Part shown: piece by piece, positions 45,085 to 54,844 of the stretch | Layout of the letters: every line of letters starts with the position of its first letter | Position numbering within the stretch: the stretch's first letter is position 1 | NCBI RefSeq assembly: GCF_012927185.1 | Contig: NZ_JABBGB010000004.1 | Span: forward strand, 62,001 to 126,000 | Reading direction: 5' to 3' | DNA: 64,000 nucleotides | Source: Pseudoflavitalea sp. G-6-1-2 | GTDB lineage: Bacteria > Bacteroidota > Bacteroidia > Chitinophagales > Chitinophagaceae | The notes under the pieces: generated by a model | Seen by the model: the letters and a program-made list of their open reading frames with translations, nothing else | What the model was told of the DNA's origin: nothing | The model's database searches: none | Made by a program: the position numbers and the translations under genes

Positions 45085-46182
45085 ATGAGTATCGGTCAGC
45101 AAATACTGTTTTTCATCAGCATACTGGGAGCCTTCAATGGTTTGGTTCTTGGTTTTTATTTATTGTTCAGCAAAAAAAACCGCTCTCTGCCCAGTCTGTT
45201 GCTGGCAGCTCTGTTGCTGGTTACCAGCATAAGGATTGCCAAAACGGTTTTTGCGAGCTTCAATCCCGGTTTACCGAAGATCTGGTTGCAGATAGGTTTA
45301 TCAGGATGTTTTCTCATCGGTCCGGCATTGTTCTTCTTTTACAGGTCGGTTTTCAATAAGGTAACGAAAGTGCCAGTCTCGTGGAAATGGGTGTGGGCGG
45401 GCCTTCTGGCCATCATATTTGTTGCGGGGGCTATTGTTCCGTATCAAACCTATCCTGTTATCTGGAACAAATACTTCGCAAAGATCATCTATGCCGAATG
45501 GACTTTGTTCGTACTGGCCACTACCTGGATAATGATCCCATCCATCAAAAAATTCCTTGCCCGTGGCGTGGTACTGAACAGCAGTGAAAAATTCCTGCTG
45601 CTGGTTTTCCTCGGCAACTTCACCATCTGGTTTGTGTATGTGGTTGGCCTGCCGAAGGGATTGCTTGGATTCTGCCTCGCCGGCGCACTCACGCTTACGC
45701 TCTACCTGTACATTACGCTGATCTTTTACTCATCGGATAAGAGCGTGCGCAATCTGCTGAGCGGCAGCGAAGCAGAGCCTCCGGTGAAAACCGAAAAACG
45801 CAGGATCGCAGAGCAGGATGCCAGCATCTGGATGGATAAACTCGAAAAAGCCATCCATTCCAAAGAACTCTACAAAGACCCCAATCTCAAACTGAATGAT
45901 CTGGCGCAGCAGATCAATATTCCCGGCCATTTATTATCGCAGTTACTCAACGATAATCTCGGCAAAAGTTTCTCCACCTATATCAATGAGTTCCGCATCA
46001 GGGAAGCCTGCAATCTGATCGTCTCCAACGACAGGCTCACTTTTGAAGCCATCGGGTATGAGGTGGGATATAATTCAAAATCCACTTTCTACACAGCCTT
46101 CAAAAAAGTAACAGACACTACCCCGGCGCTATTCAAGGAAAGTCTGGAGAACGGCAACGCAACCACACCCGTTCAGTCATGA
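45085..46182 (+). CDS. Membrane-bound AraC-type transcription regulator
   Basis: 365 residues: seven or eight hydrophobic helices in the first 230 residues (for example IGQQILFFISILGAFNGLVLGFYLLF and WVWAGLLAIIFVAGAIVP) and a C-terminal AraC DNA-binding domain with two HTH units, the first LNDLAQQINIPGHLLSQLLND, the second TFEAIGYEVGYNSKSTFYTAFKKVT. Such proteins sense something at or in the membrane and act directly on DNA. The ATG at 45085 places the first helix at the N-terminus; an upstream start at 45028 would lie in the terminator. The downstream outer membrane barrel gene is 139 bp away and could be a target. Confidence 0.9.
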   Translation: MSIGQQILFFISILGAFNGLVLGFYLLFSKKNRSLPSLLLAALLLVTSIRIAKTVFASFNPGLPKIWLQIGLSGCFLIGPALFFFYRSVFNKVTKVPVSWKWVWAGLLAIIFVAGAIVPYQTYPVIWNKYFAKIIYAEWTLFVLATTWIMIPSIKKFLARGVVLNSSEKFLLLVFLGNFTIWFVYVVGLPKGLLGFCLAGALTLTLYLYITLIFYSSDKSVRNLLSGSEAEPPVKTEKRRIAEQDASIWMDKLEKAIHSKELYKDPNLKLNDLAQQINIPGHLLSQLLNDNLGKSFSTYINEFRIREACNLIVSNDRLTFEAIGYEVGYNSKSTFYTAFKKVTDTTPALFKESLENGNATTPVQS

Positions 46183-46321
46183 TAAGTTTCATTGCCGGCT
46201 GTTCCGGTCGGCCATCAAAACCCCGTGCATAGGGTTCGGATTTATAAAACCGTACTCCTGAATTCTCAATACAAGACCTCCCAAATCCGCATCACGACTA
46301 GGTTTGCAGAAACTTATCTGC

Positions 46322-48709
46322 ATGACCATCGTTAAGCCCCTGTTGCTGGCAATTCTGTTGCTGTTTGCCCGGTTCTTTGCTTTCAGCCAAACCCTGAGAG
46401 GAGTTGTGAAGGATGAAAAAGGATTGCCGGTTACCTCCGCCACCATCGGTTTATTATCCCTCCCCGATTCGAGTCTGCTGAAAGAGCAGGCTACCGACAC
46501 TGCCGGAAAATTCCAGCTCTCCGGAATTGGTTCCGGAAAGTTTCTTCTGCGGACAACCGCCATCGGGTATTTGAAAAATGAGCAGGAAGTAAATCTGGCC
46601 ACCGGCGCTTCCTCCCTCGATCTCAGTATTGTATTGCAGGCTGGTTCCGATATGTTAGGCGCCGTAGTGGTGAGAAGTGCAAGACCGGTTTTTCAGCAGG
46701 TGGCAGACAGGCTGGTGGTGAATGTGGCAGGGAACAGTTTCTTCAAAACATCCTCCAATGGTTTTGATATCCTGCGCAGAATTCCGGGGCTGGACATCTC
46801 CTCCGAAGGTGTGTTGCAGATGAATGGCCGCACCACTCCGGCAATCTACATCGATGGCAAACCGGTACAGATGAGTGCCGAAGAAATTCAGCAATATCTT
46901 CAGACCATCACTCCGGATATGATCGCTTCGGTGGAAGTAATTTCCAATCCCTCCGCCCGGTTCGACGGCGACCAGAAAGGCATCATCGACATCAAACTCA
47001 GGCGCAACAATCAGCTAGGCTGGAAAGGGCTCATCACAACATCCTATCAGCAGAATAATTACACACTCTTCGACAACAGTTTGCTGCTGACTTACAAAAC
47101 GTCCAAACTTGCGTGGACGTTCAGAGGAGCGTACACAGGTGGCACAAGAATCTATCGTTACACATCCGATCAAAGGCTTGCCAATACCAATTTTCAGCAC
47201 ACCAAAAATGCGATCGCTACCGGCAACAATATCACAAATTTGCAATTGGGCCTCGATTACAGCCTGGCGAAAAACCAAAGCCTCGAACTGGTGCTGCGCA
47301 CCACGCAGAATCACAGGGACATCAATGCATTCGGCACAATCGATCGCCGCGATTCCGCAGACAAAAATCAACTTTGGCTGATCGGCACATACAACACATC
47401 AGCCCCATCTCTGAAAACCTATGGAGGAAATCTCAACTACAGTATCCAGAAGGGGCACACAAGAATACAATGGCTGAATTCCTTTCTCCAACTCAATTCC
47501 CGGCAGAATGAAAACATCATCAGCTGGTATTCCGACAGCAAAGAATTATACCAGCATTGGAAATCCGATCTCCGTCTCGATAACAAACTGGCAGCTTCTC
47601 AGCTCGATCTCACCACTGAAATCGGAAAAGGGAAATTCAGTGTAGGAGGAAAATTTGCTTACACGCGCATAGAGAATTTCAATGAATACGACACATTGAA
47701 CAAGGAGCAGGTCTTTGTGATCGATGCCGGTCGCACCAACAGTTTCAATTACACGGAGTACATCAGTGCGGGTTATCTATCCTATGAACGTGCAATAAAG
47801 AAGTTTACGATTACGGCCAGTTTCCGCGCAGAAAATACCCGCACTATTGCAGATGCACTCACCAGCAAGGAAACCACCAAACGAAATTATTTTTCATGGC
47901 TTCCATCCGCAGGAGTGAGTTATGCGATGAATGAAAACAATTCATTCCAGCTCACCTTCTCCCGAAGGCTTACCAGACCTGAGTTTCAGGCCCTCAACCC
48001 TTTCAGGTTGTATTTCAGTCCACTGAATTATTTTGTAGGTAATCCATATCTGCAACCTGCAACCACTACATCTGTCAATGCCAGCTGGAGCAGAAAAACA
48101 TTGAATATCGCATTGAATATCGGGCATGAGTCAGACCCGCTGGGCCGCTATCCGAGGTACAACCCGGAGACCAATGTGCTGGAATATCTGGGAAGGAATT
48201 TTATGAGCAGTGATTTTGCCAATCTGCAGATCAGTTATCCGCATACCATTAAGCCATGGTGGAAGATCAACCATACACTCACCGGCTATTACTCCAAAGA
48301 GCGCATACCTTATCTTGAATATGTATTTGCCAATCCGGTATATCAATTCATTTTCAATGGGAGTCAGGTTTTCACATTGCCCGGCAACTGGTTGTTCGAT
48401 GTATATTACTACTACCGCTCACCATTTGGCAACAGCCTCTATACATTCAAACCGATCACCTACGTTAACCTTGGATTGCAAAAGACATGGTTCAATGGCA
48501 GGCTCAATTCCAAACTCAACTTCAATGATATTTTCGACGGGAATATGGTAACACTTACATTTCGGAGAAAGGAGCTGATCGATAACACGCTTTCACACTG
48601 GAATGGAAATAAGAAGCTGGTGCTTACACTGAGCTTCAACTTCGGGCAATCGACTTACAAAGCAAAACAGTCACGCGGCAACGAAGAAGAGAACAGAGCA
48701 TCTATGTAG
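46322..48709 (+). CDS. Outer membrane beta-barrel protein with carboxypeptidase-like domain (TonB receptor-related)
   Basis: 795 residues. The ATG at 46322 gives MTIVKPLLLAILLLFARFFAFSQ, a good signal peptide; a TTG at 46304 adds six residues. A carboxypeptidase-like beta domain follows (LRGVVKDEKGLPVTSATIGLL), then a reduced plug (GFDILRRIPGLDISSEGVLQMNG, PAIYIDGKPVQMSAEEIQQYL) and a barrel related to OMP_b-brl_3, ending in Phe-rich strands with LVLTLSFNFGQS and a charged tail after them. It does not have the SusC plug motif or a SusD partner. The role could be import of a small ligand or envelope signalling; the membrane AraC regulator just upstream might control it. Confidence 0.87.
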   Translation: MTIVKPLLLAILLLFARFFAFSQTLRGVVKDEKGLPVTSATIGLLSLPDSSLLKEQATDTAGKFQLSGIGSGKFLLRTTAIGYLKNEQEVNLATGASSLDLSIVLQAGSDMLGAVVVRSARPVFQQVADRLVVNVAGNSFFKTSSNGFDILRRIPGLDISSEGVLQMNGRTTPAIYIDGKPVQMSAEEIQQYLQTITPDMIASVEVISNPSARFDGDQKGIIDIKLRRNNQLGWKGLITTSYQQNNYTLFDNSLLLTYKTSKLAWTFRGAYTGGTRIYRYTSDQRLANTNFQHTKNAIATGNNITNLQLGLDYSLAKNQSLELVLRTTQNHRDINAFGTIDRRDSADKNQLWLIGTYNTSAPSLKTYGGNLNYSIQKGHTRIQWLNSFLQLNSRQNENIISWYSDSKELYQHWKSDLRLDNKLAASQLDLTTEIGKGKFSVGGKFAYTRIENFNEYDTLNKEQVFVIDAGRTNSFNYTEYISAGYLSYERAIKKFTITASFRAENTRTIADALTSKETTKRNYFSWLPSAGVSYAMNENNSFQLTFSRRLTRPEFQALNPFRLYFSPLNYFVGNPYLQPATTTSVNASWSRKTLNIALNIGHESDPLGRYPRYNPETNVLEYLGRNFMSSDFANLQISYPHTIKPWWKINHTLTGYYSKERIPYLEYVFANPVYQFIFNGSQVFTLPGNWLFDVYYYYRSPFGNSLYTFKPITYVNLGLQKTWFNGRLNSKLNFNDIFDGNMVTLTFRRKELIDNTLSHWNGNKKLVLTLSFNFGQSTYKAKQSRGNEEENRASM

Positions 48710-48716
48710 TACCTAA

Positions 48717-48753
48717 AATAAAAACGGGCCTCCGTATAAAAATACAGAGGCCC
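48717..48753 (-). terminator. Terminator of the second FtsX-type permease gene
   Basis: gggcctc ... gaggccc with inner gta/tac pairing. On the minus strand it is followed by cgtttttatttt, so it serves the permease gene ending at 48768. On the plus strand no T-run follows. Confidence 0.75.
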
Positions 48754-48767
48754 TAACGTCTATGATG

Positions 48768-51179
48768 TTACTCGCTTCTCAAACTTTGTACAGGGTTGGC
48801 CAGCGCCGCCCTGATGGCCTGCACACTGATCGTAAGCAGTGCAACGAGGAGGGCCACAGCTCCTGCCAGCAGAAACACCCACCAGCTGATGCTGATACGG
48901 TAAGCAAACTGTTGCAGCCAGTTATGCATCAGGTACCAGGAAACCGGAATGGTGAGCAATACTGCAAGCCCTACCAGTTTCAGCAGATCGAAGGATAACA
49001 GCCGTACAATTCCTGCAACACTTGCTCCAAGCACTTTGCGAACACCAATTTCTTTTACACGTTTCTGTGCTGTGTAGATCACCAGTCCGAGTAATCCGAG
49101 TGATCCGATCACTACGGAGAGTATGCTCGCCAGTCCAAGGAAAGCCTGCTGTTTTTCTTCCTTTTTATATTGCTGCTGGAAGTCTTCGTCCATAAATTCA
49201 AACTCCATCGGGTAACCGGGATACACTTTATTCCAGGCCGCCTGTGCTTCACTGATAGCCTGTTTTGCACCGATGCCTTTGTATCGCACCGCGTACAGGT
49301 TGATATTATTGACGAGACTCAATACCACCGCTTTGATCTTGCTTTGCAAGCCATGCTGATGGTAGTCTCTCACTACACCAATTACTTTGCCATCTTTACC
49401 AGAGGTGGAGAGTTTTTTTCCGATGGACTGCTTCGCATCACCCCATCCGAAATATTTTGCAGCGGCTTCATTGATGATAAAACCTTCCTGCTCATCGGCT
49501 TTGCTGTCTTTGAAAAAGTCGCGGCCTGCACTTAATTGCAGTCCTACGGTTTTTACATAATCAGGATCTACTGTGATATATTCCACGGAGAGGGCATCTT
49601 CTTTCGACCTCCCTTCGGGGTATGCGAACTGTCCATCCCAACCCGATCTTCCCGGAACCGCTCCGCAGGCAGAGACACTGAGGATGCCCGCATCCTTCCT
49701 CATTTCGTTCTTAAATACTTCCACTTTATTATGACGAAGCACCCATGGAACTTTCGCCACACTTACCAATAGCATGTTCTCTTTATCGAATCCGAGATCT
49801 TTCTCCCGCATAAACTGCATCTGCTTCCACATGATGATAGTGCCCATGATCAACCCCGCAGAGATCACAAACTGCGTAACCACCAGCGTTTTTCTCAGCA
49901 GCGTGCCTGCGCTGGTATGACTGAAACTTCCTTTCAGCACTTTGATTGGTTTGAAACCCGACATCACCCATGCCGGATAAAACCCGGCCAGCGGAACCAG
50001 CACTGCAATGATGGCCAGCAGCGTCAGCAGATTGCTCCAGGAGAAAAGATCACCCATCGTTAAATGTTTTCCGGTGAATTCGTTGAACGGAGACAACAGC
50101 GCCATCACCAGAATAATGCTGAGCAACGATGCCAGTATGCACATGAAGGCTGCTTCTGAAAGAAACTGCATGATCAGCCTTGCTCTGCTGTTGCCGAGTA
50201 CTTTCTGCACACCAATTTCTTTTGCACGCTCTACCGATTTGGCTGTGCTCAGGTTGATGAAATTCAAACAGGCGATCAGCAGAATGAAGAGTCCGATACT
50301 CAGGAACAGTTTCACCGATTTGATATTCCCTATCGGTCCCCTGGCCGTTCTGGCATCGGAGTACAAATAGATATCTTTCACCGGACGCAGGGCCAGCGTG
50401 GCTTTGAAGCCGGAAGCAGCTACCTGGTCTTTTCCTGCATCGAGCACAAGACCGCTGATCTTTGCTTCAGTTGACAGCAACGATGCGGTGCTCTTCAGTT
50501 TCACATAATTGAATACGTTGAGATCGAACCATCCTTTGGTGAATTCTTCTTCACAATCCTGGGGGAACATGCTGCAGAAGGTGGAGAAAGAACCGATCAT
50601 ATCAAACTTCAGGTGAGAGTTTTCGGGGAGTTCTTTGAATACGCCGGTAACGCGGTACTGCACGGTATCATCCATCATCAATACTTTTCCCAGCGCATCG
50701 GTGCTGCCGAAATATTTCTCTTTGAGGGCGGCACTGATCACTACGCTGTAGGGGGCTTCGAGTGCGGTGGCGGCAGATCCTTCTTCCAATGCATAACCGA
50801 ATACGTTGAAAAATCCCTTATCCGCCATCAGGGCCGTTTCGTAGTAGTAGCCCTGATTGTGTTTGATGATGGGGCTCCACCCGCGCAGGTAGGTCAGCGA
50901 TTCTATTTCGGGATAACGGCTCTGGAGATTTTTGCCCACCGGCCACCCCACAGCAGGCGTTCTTTCGGAAGCGCCATCGGGCATGAGCAGATTGGTTTCT
51001 ATCCGGCAGACCCTATCGGCATCGGGGAAATGCTGATCGTAACTCAGTTCGTCTTTCGCCCAGATACTGATGAGAAAGAACAGGGTGATACCCAGCACCA
51101 GGCTGCTCAGGCTGATCAGGGTGAACTGGCGGTTCTTTACGGCATTCCGCCAACTCATTTTTAAGAATGATCGTATCAT
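48768..51179 (-). CDS. FtsX/MacB-type ABC transporter permease (second copy in window)
   Basis: 803-residue permease with the same layout as the protein at 18487-20853: N-terminal helix (LISLSSLVLGITLFFLISIWA), MacB_PCD periplasmic domain, three helices with LLIACLNFINLSTAKSVERAKEIGVQKVLG, a second periplasmic domain, and the final VKEIGVRKVLGASVAGIV helices. No ATPase is encoded beside it. This type of permease in Bacteroidota often occurs in several copies near sensor kinases, and here the kinase-regulator cluster begins 326 bp beyond its start on the opposite strand. Substrate unknown. Confidence 0.88.
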   Translation of the reverse strand: MIRSFLKMSWRNAVKNRQFTLISLSSLVLGITLFFLISIWAKDELSYDQHFPDADRVCRIETNLLMPDGASERTPAVGWPVGKNLQSRYPEIESLTYLRGWSPIIKHNQGYYYETALMADKGFFNVFGYALEEGSAATALEAPYSVVISAALKEKYFGSTDALGKVLMMDDTVQYRVTGVFKELPENSHLKFDMIGSFSTFCSMFPQDCEEEFTKGWFDLNVFNYVKLKSTASLLSTEAKISGLVLDAGKDQVAASGFKATLALRPVKDIYLYSDARTARGPIGNIKSVKLFLSIGLFILLIACLNFINLSTAKSVERAKEIGVQKVLGNSRARLIMQFLSEAAFMCILASLLSIILVMALLSPFNEFTGKHLTMGDLFSWSNLLTLLAIIAVLVPLAGFYPAWVMSGFKPIKVLKGSFSHTSAGTLLRKTLVVTQFVISAGLIMGTIIMWKQMQFMREKDLGFDKENMLLVSVAKVPWVLRHNKVEVFKNEMRKDAGILSVSACGAVPGRSGWDGQFAYPEGRSKEDALSVEYITVDPDYVKTVGLQLSAGRDFFKDSKADEQEGFIINEAAAKYFGWGDAKQSIGKKLSTSGKDGKVIGVVRDYHQHGLQSKIKAVVLSLVNNINLYAVRYKGIGAKQAISEAQAAWNKVYPGYPMEFEFMDEDFQQQYKKEEKQQAFLGLASILSVVIGSLGLLGLVIYTAQKRVKEIGVRKVLGASVAGIVRLLSFDLLKLVGLAVLLTIPVSWYLMHNWLQQFAYRISISWWVFLLAGAVALLVALLTISVQAIRAALANPVQSLRSE

Positions 51180-51504
51180 AAGGATAGTTTAGTTGGTGAG
51201 CGATGCCGCAGGCATCGTATAATTCAATAAGGACGGGCTTTCCCGGAAAATGTTACAGCCGTCTGCAGAAATCCGCCGGCATTTGAGGCATTACCGCAGT
51301 AAATACATTCTTACGGGTATGCGCTTTTACGGGAAAATGAGTAGAAGTTCTGCAGCCAAAGCCACGGTTAATGCAGTTTGGATGTCCATTAAAAGATTTT
51401 TAACTACCCTATGCGGGGGCCCGAAACCGGGATACTGTAAAAAATAGTAACTTGAAATGCATCTGTTGAACCATTTTTCAATGCAGCAGCCTAAAAAAAT
51501 ACAT
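51180..51504. other. Divergent intergenic region, 325 bp
   Basis: Between the permease gene and the PpiC-type isomerase gene. It contains a perfect 7 bp stem hairpin (cgatgcc / ggcatcg, 51201-51217, three-base loop) close to the permease start. No exact TAnnTTTG box was found for either gene. Short open frames on both strands show no family likeness. Confidence 0.5.
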
Positions 51505-52116
51505 ATGAGATATAGTCTTGCTATTTTACTCGCTTTTTTTACCGTACAGGCATTTGCACAGGAGACTGTGGTGGACCAGTTCAAAAAGATCAATACCGTG
51601 CAGCAGGCACAAACCTGGATCGATGCAAATCCACTGCTGAAGCCTGCCATTCTGAAGCTCTCCGCAGGTAAAGATTCGGCCCTGATCGAAAAAAGACTGC
51701 TGAGACAAAAGAAAGGAGATATCTTCTCTGTAGGATATGTTACCTATAAAGTAATCGAAGCCGATGAAGCTGTGGCTTATCGTGCCAACTATATTTTCCT
51801 CGACGGAGGTTCACTCTCCCCTTCCGAGATCGACAGCCTCAAAAAAAAGATTGTTGCCAAAGCCAATGCCGGCGAGTCTTTCGAGAAACTCTCAGATGAG
51901 TTCACTATGGACGGCAACAAAACCCGCGGCGATACCGACTGGTTCTTCGGCGAATACAGCTTCCCCAAAGAGTTTCAGGATGCAGTAGCAAAACACAAAA
52001 AAGACGAGATATTCTTTGTGGATGTTTCTGAAAAAGACTGGCACTACATCATAAAAAAGACTTACGATGATCGTGTAAAGAAAGATATTACCGTTCTTCG
52101 CGCCAATGGACGCTAG
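51505..52116 (+). CDS. PpiC-type peptidyl-prolyl isomerase, exported
   Basis: 203 residues: signal peptide (MRYSLAILLAFFTVQAFAQ), a short helical part, then one parvulin-type domain (YRANYIFLDGGSLSPSEIDSL, KANAGESFEKLSDEFTMDG, DTDWFFGEYSFPKEFQDAV, DEIFFVDVSEKDWHYIIKKT). It probably assists folding of envelope or outer membrane proteins. The ATG at 51505 is preferred over 51457, which would put 16 polar residues before the signal peptide. Its stop codon is 1 bp from the start of the response regulator gene, so they are likely cotranscribed, which is unusual for a foldase. Confidence 0.85.
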   Translation: MRYSLAILLAFFTVQAFAQETVVDQFKKINTVQQAQTWIDANPLLKPAILKLSAGKDSALIEKRLLRQKKGDIFSVGYVTYKVIEADEAVAYRANYIFLDGGSLSPSEIDSLKKKIVAKANAGESFEKLSDEFTMDGNKTRGDTDWFFGEYSFPKEFQDAVAKHKKDEIFFVDVSEKDWHYIIKKTYDDRVKKDITVLRANGR

Positions 52117-52117
52117 A

Positions 52118-52870
52118 ATGGAAAATAACACGACTATGATCAGAGTAATGGTGATCGACGATGAACCCGCTATCCGAAAAGACATGGAGTTGCTGATGAA
52201 ACGGCAAACCGGGTTTATTGTAGTAGGCAGCTGCGGCAGTGTGCAGGAAGCGAGGACCATCATACCCGCCACCCAGCCCGATCTGCTGTTGCTCGATATA
52301 GAACTCTCCGACGGAACAGGTTTCGATATTCTGCAAACACTCGACAATCCCTGCAAGATCATCTTCATCACAGCCTATCATGATTATGCCATCAGAGCCA
52401 TCAAATACGGTGCGCTCGATTACCTGCTCAAACCTGTTGATGAAGAAGAACTGAACGAGGCCCTCGACAAAGTGCGCAAAGCGATCTCCGCCGTACCGCA
52501 ACCAGATCAGCTGGCCATTGCGCGCCAGTCTCTCCAGCAGGGCGGATTGCAGAACCGCATTGTACTTCGCTCCCAGCAATATTTGCAGATAGTGTGTTTC
52601 GACGAAATCGTGTACTGCCAGAGCGATGCAGGATACACTACTTTCTTTCTCACCGAAAACCGGAAGATAGTGGTATCGAAGAGCATCAAGGAGTATGAAG
52701 AATTGCTGCCTGCATATTTCATGAGGCCGCACCAATCCTATCTTGTAAATCACCATTTCATAGACAGGTATCATAAAGACGGATACCTTGTACTTCGTCA
52801 GGGTACGGAAATCCCTGTATCTACGAGACGTAAAGATTATGTGATAGAGTATCTCACCGGCGTTCGCTAA
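52118..52870 (+). CDS. LytTR family response regulator
   Basis: Two-component DNA-binding regulator, 250 residues. Receiver domain at about 8-125 with acidic pair IDDE (Asp14, Asp15), phospho-acceptor Asp60 (LLLLDIELSDG), the switch Thr in FITAYHDYA and Lys105 (LLKPVDE); LytTR domain at about 150-245 (RIVLRSQQYLQIVCFDEIVYCQSDAGYTTFFLT (parts), MRPHQSYLVNHHFID). Starts at 52106 (overlapping the previous gene) and 52136 (at MIRVMVIDDE) are alternatives. It is followed after 11 bp by the first of two TPR kinases, which are its probable partners. Confidence 0.93.
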   Translation: MENNTTMIRVMVIDDEPAIRKDMELLMKRQTGFIVVGSCGSVQEARTIIPATQPDLLLLDIELSDGTGFDILQTLDNPCKIIFITAYHDYAIRAIKYGALDYLLKPVDEEELNEALDKVRKAISAVPQPDQLAIARQSLQQGGLQNRIVLRSQQYLQIVCFDEIVYCQSDAGYTTFFLTENRKIVVSKSIKEYEELLPAYFMRPHQSYLVNHHFIDRYHKDGYLVLRQGTEIPVSTRRKDYVIEYLTGVR

Positions 52871-52881
52871 TAACCGTTACG

Positions 52882-54792
52882 ATGGTTCCACTTACCCGTA
52901 TCATTTGCTGTATGCTTGCTGTGCTGCTAAGTGCAGTTGCCTGTAATCAGCATCCGGAAAAACCGGCAGCAGCAATACAAAAGGCAAACAAGGATACATT
53001 GGTGACGTTTATGCAGCATCATCTGCGTCCGCTTCTCATCGAGAATAATGCAAAAAAGGCAAAACAAATTTTAGACAGTTTAAAGCCCTTTGTAGAAGAG
53101 CAGCATTCTTTTTCCAGCACTTACCTCTGGCTCCGTCACATGATGTTTGTGCACCAGCTGCAGCGCAATGAAGACAGTATCGAATACTATACGCGCAAAG
53201 CTCTGGCATTAGCTATAGAAAATGACAGCACAAGGCAAATCATCGCAGGCAAACTGGAATTGTCTGACATCCTCAATTCCAGCAATAAGTCAGATTCTGC
53301 GCTGATGCATGTAAAAGACGCCTACTTTCTGGCTAAACAGAAAGATACAGCAAAGCTGGCCGGGATACTGTTCAAGCTCGTAACCTGCTACGCCTATATC
53401 GGCAATCTTGAACAATACAGAGAATACTGTTTTGAAGGGCTCAGGCTGAGTGAAAAAAACCTTCACTACAAGCCGCTGTTTCTGCTTTGCATCAACAGCT
53501 ATTATTCTTCCATGCACATGAAAGACTCAGCCCTGTGGTGGTATCATCGCTATATCGAAAAAGATACCAGCATGAACAATCCGATGTATAAGTTCATGTC
53601 TACAGAGAATACAGGATTGATGCTTTCTTATCAGGATAAAGACGAAGAAGCGCTGAAATATCAACTGCAGGCACTGGACGATTGTAAGCAGGCAGAAGAC
53701 AAGACCTCTGTTCCCTACTATAACTTAGGTGTTACCTATCATAAATTGAAACGATACCGCGAAGCGGAAGAAAGCCTGAAAGCATCCATAAAACATGCTC
53801 ATATCGACAGATTGAAGGAAGTGGCCACCGATTCCTGGAATGAAATTGCAAAAGTATATGCCAGCCAGCAGAAGTGGGAGCAGGCATTTACAGCAAAGGA
53901 TTCGGCTTACGAAAGTTATAAGCGTTATGTAGATTCGTCGTTCGCAGGCAAAGCCAAAGAGATTGAAACACGGTATGCGGTAAAGAGTAAAGATGAAGAA
54001 ATACGCACGCTTGCATTTGCCAATGAAGCCAACCGAAAGATCGGTGTTCAGCAGAAGACCATCATATTCATATTTGCAGGCGCTTTTGTAATGGCTGCAG
54101 TGCTGGGTTTTGCGCTATGGCGCAGAAGAAAGCTTTCGGAAAAACTGCGTCAGGCAGAGCTGGAACAGCGACTGCTTCGCAGTCAGATGGAACCACATTT
54201 TATTTTCAATACACTCTCCGTACTGCAAAGTTATATTCGCAACAACGAATCGGAGAAAGCGGTTCGTTATCTCAATCAGTTTGCGCGCCTGTTGCGCGTA
54301 ACACTTGAAAATTCACGCGAAAGTTTTGTTCCGCTCGACGAGGAAGTAACTGCACTCGAAAACTACCTCAGCCTGCAATCCATGCGCTTCGAAGGCGTAT
54401 TCGATTACGAAGTACAGGCCTGGCCCGGATATGAAGAAGAAGGATTGCTGATTCCACCAATGCTGCTGCAACCATTTGCAGAGAATGCCATTCTGCATGG
54501 AATGAAACAACTCCAGCATAAAGGTCATATTGCGGTATCGATACAAAAAGAAGCAAATGTATTGCGATGCATCATTGAAGACAATGGAACCGGGCTGCAA
54601 TCGGGCAGTGCAAGCCAACCCGGAAAATCGTCCCTCTCCACCACCATCACCCGCGAACGGCTGGAAATTCTGAGCAGGCAAACGGGGTATGCTGCCGGCA
54701 TCACCATCACCAACCGGGGCAATGAACATTCAGGTACCACTGTGATACTGACCATTCCATACAGAAAGGCGAAACCTTATTTTACAGTTTGA
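52882..54792 (+). CDS. TPR-containing lipoprotein sensor histidine kinase (copy 1)
   Basis: 636-residue LytS-family kinase. A lipoprotein-type signal (lipobox AVAC, Cys21) is followed by about 350 residues of TPR-like helical repeats predicted to lie in the periplasm, one membrane helix at about 393-415 (TIIFIFAGAFVMAAVLGFALW), a short coiled linker, and the kinase core: phospho-acceptor His439 in QMEPHFIFNTLSVLQ, the N box PPMLLQPFAENAILHG and the G box IIEDNGTGL. Kinases of this kind phosphorylate LytTR regulators, and one lies 11 bp upstream. It is closely similar to the protein encoded directly after it. The ligand or protein sensed by the TPR part is unknown. Confidence 0.92.
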   Translation: MVPLTRIICCMLAVLLSAVACNQHPEKPAAAIQKANKDTLVTFMQHHLRPLLIENNAKKAKQILDSLKPFVEEQHSFSSTYLWLRHMMFVHQLQRNEDSIEYYTRKALALAIENDSTRQIIAGKLELSDILNSSNKSDSALMHVKDAYFLAKQKDTAKLAGILFKLVTCYAYIGNLEQYREYCFEGLRLSEKNLHYKPLFLLCINSYYSSMHMKDSALWWYHRYIEKDTSMNNPMYKFMSTENTGLMLSYQDKDEEALKYQLQALDDCKQAEDKTSVPYYNLGVTYHKLKRYREAEESLKASIKHAHIDRLKEVATDSWNEIAKVYASQQKWEQAFTAKDSAYESYKRYVDSSFAGKAKEIETRYAVKSKDEEIRTLAFANEANRKIGVQQKTIIFIFAGAFVMAAVLGFALWRRRKLSEKLRQAELEQRLLRSQMEPHFIFNTLSVLQSYIRNNESEKAVRYLNQFARLLRVTLENSRESFVPLDEEVTALENYLSLQSMRFEGVFDYEVQAWPGYEEEGLLIPPMLLQPFAENAILHGMKQLQHKGHIAVSIQKEANVLRCIIEDNGTGLQSGSASQPGKSSLSTTITRERLEILSRQTGYAAGITITNRGNEHSGTTVILTIPYRKAKPYFTV

Positions 54793-54844
54793 TCTATTCT
54801 TCGCTGATTATATTATCTCACATGCATTCGCTATTTTCGGGGCG

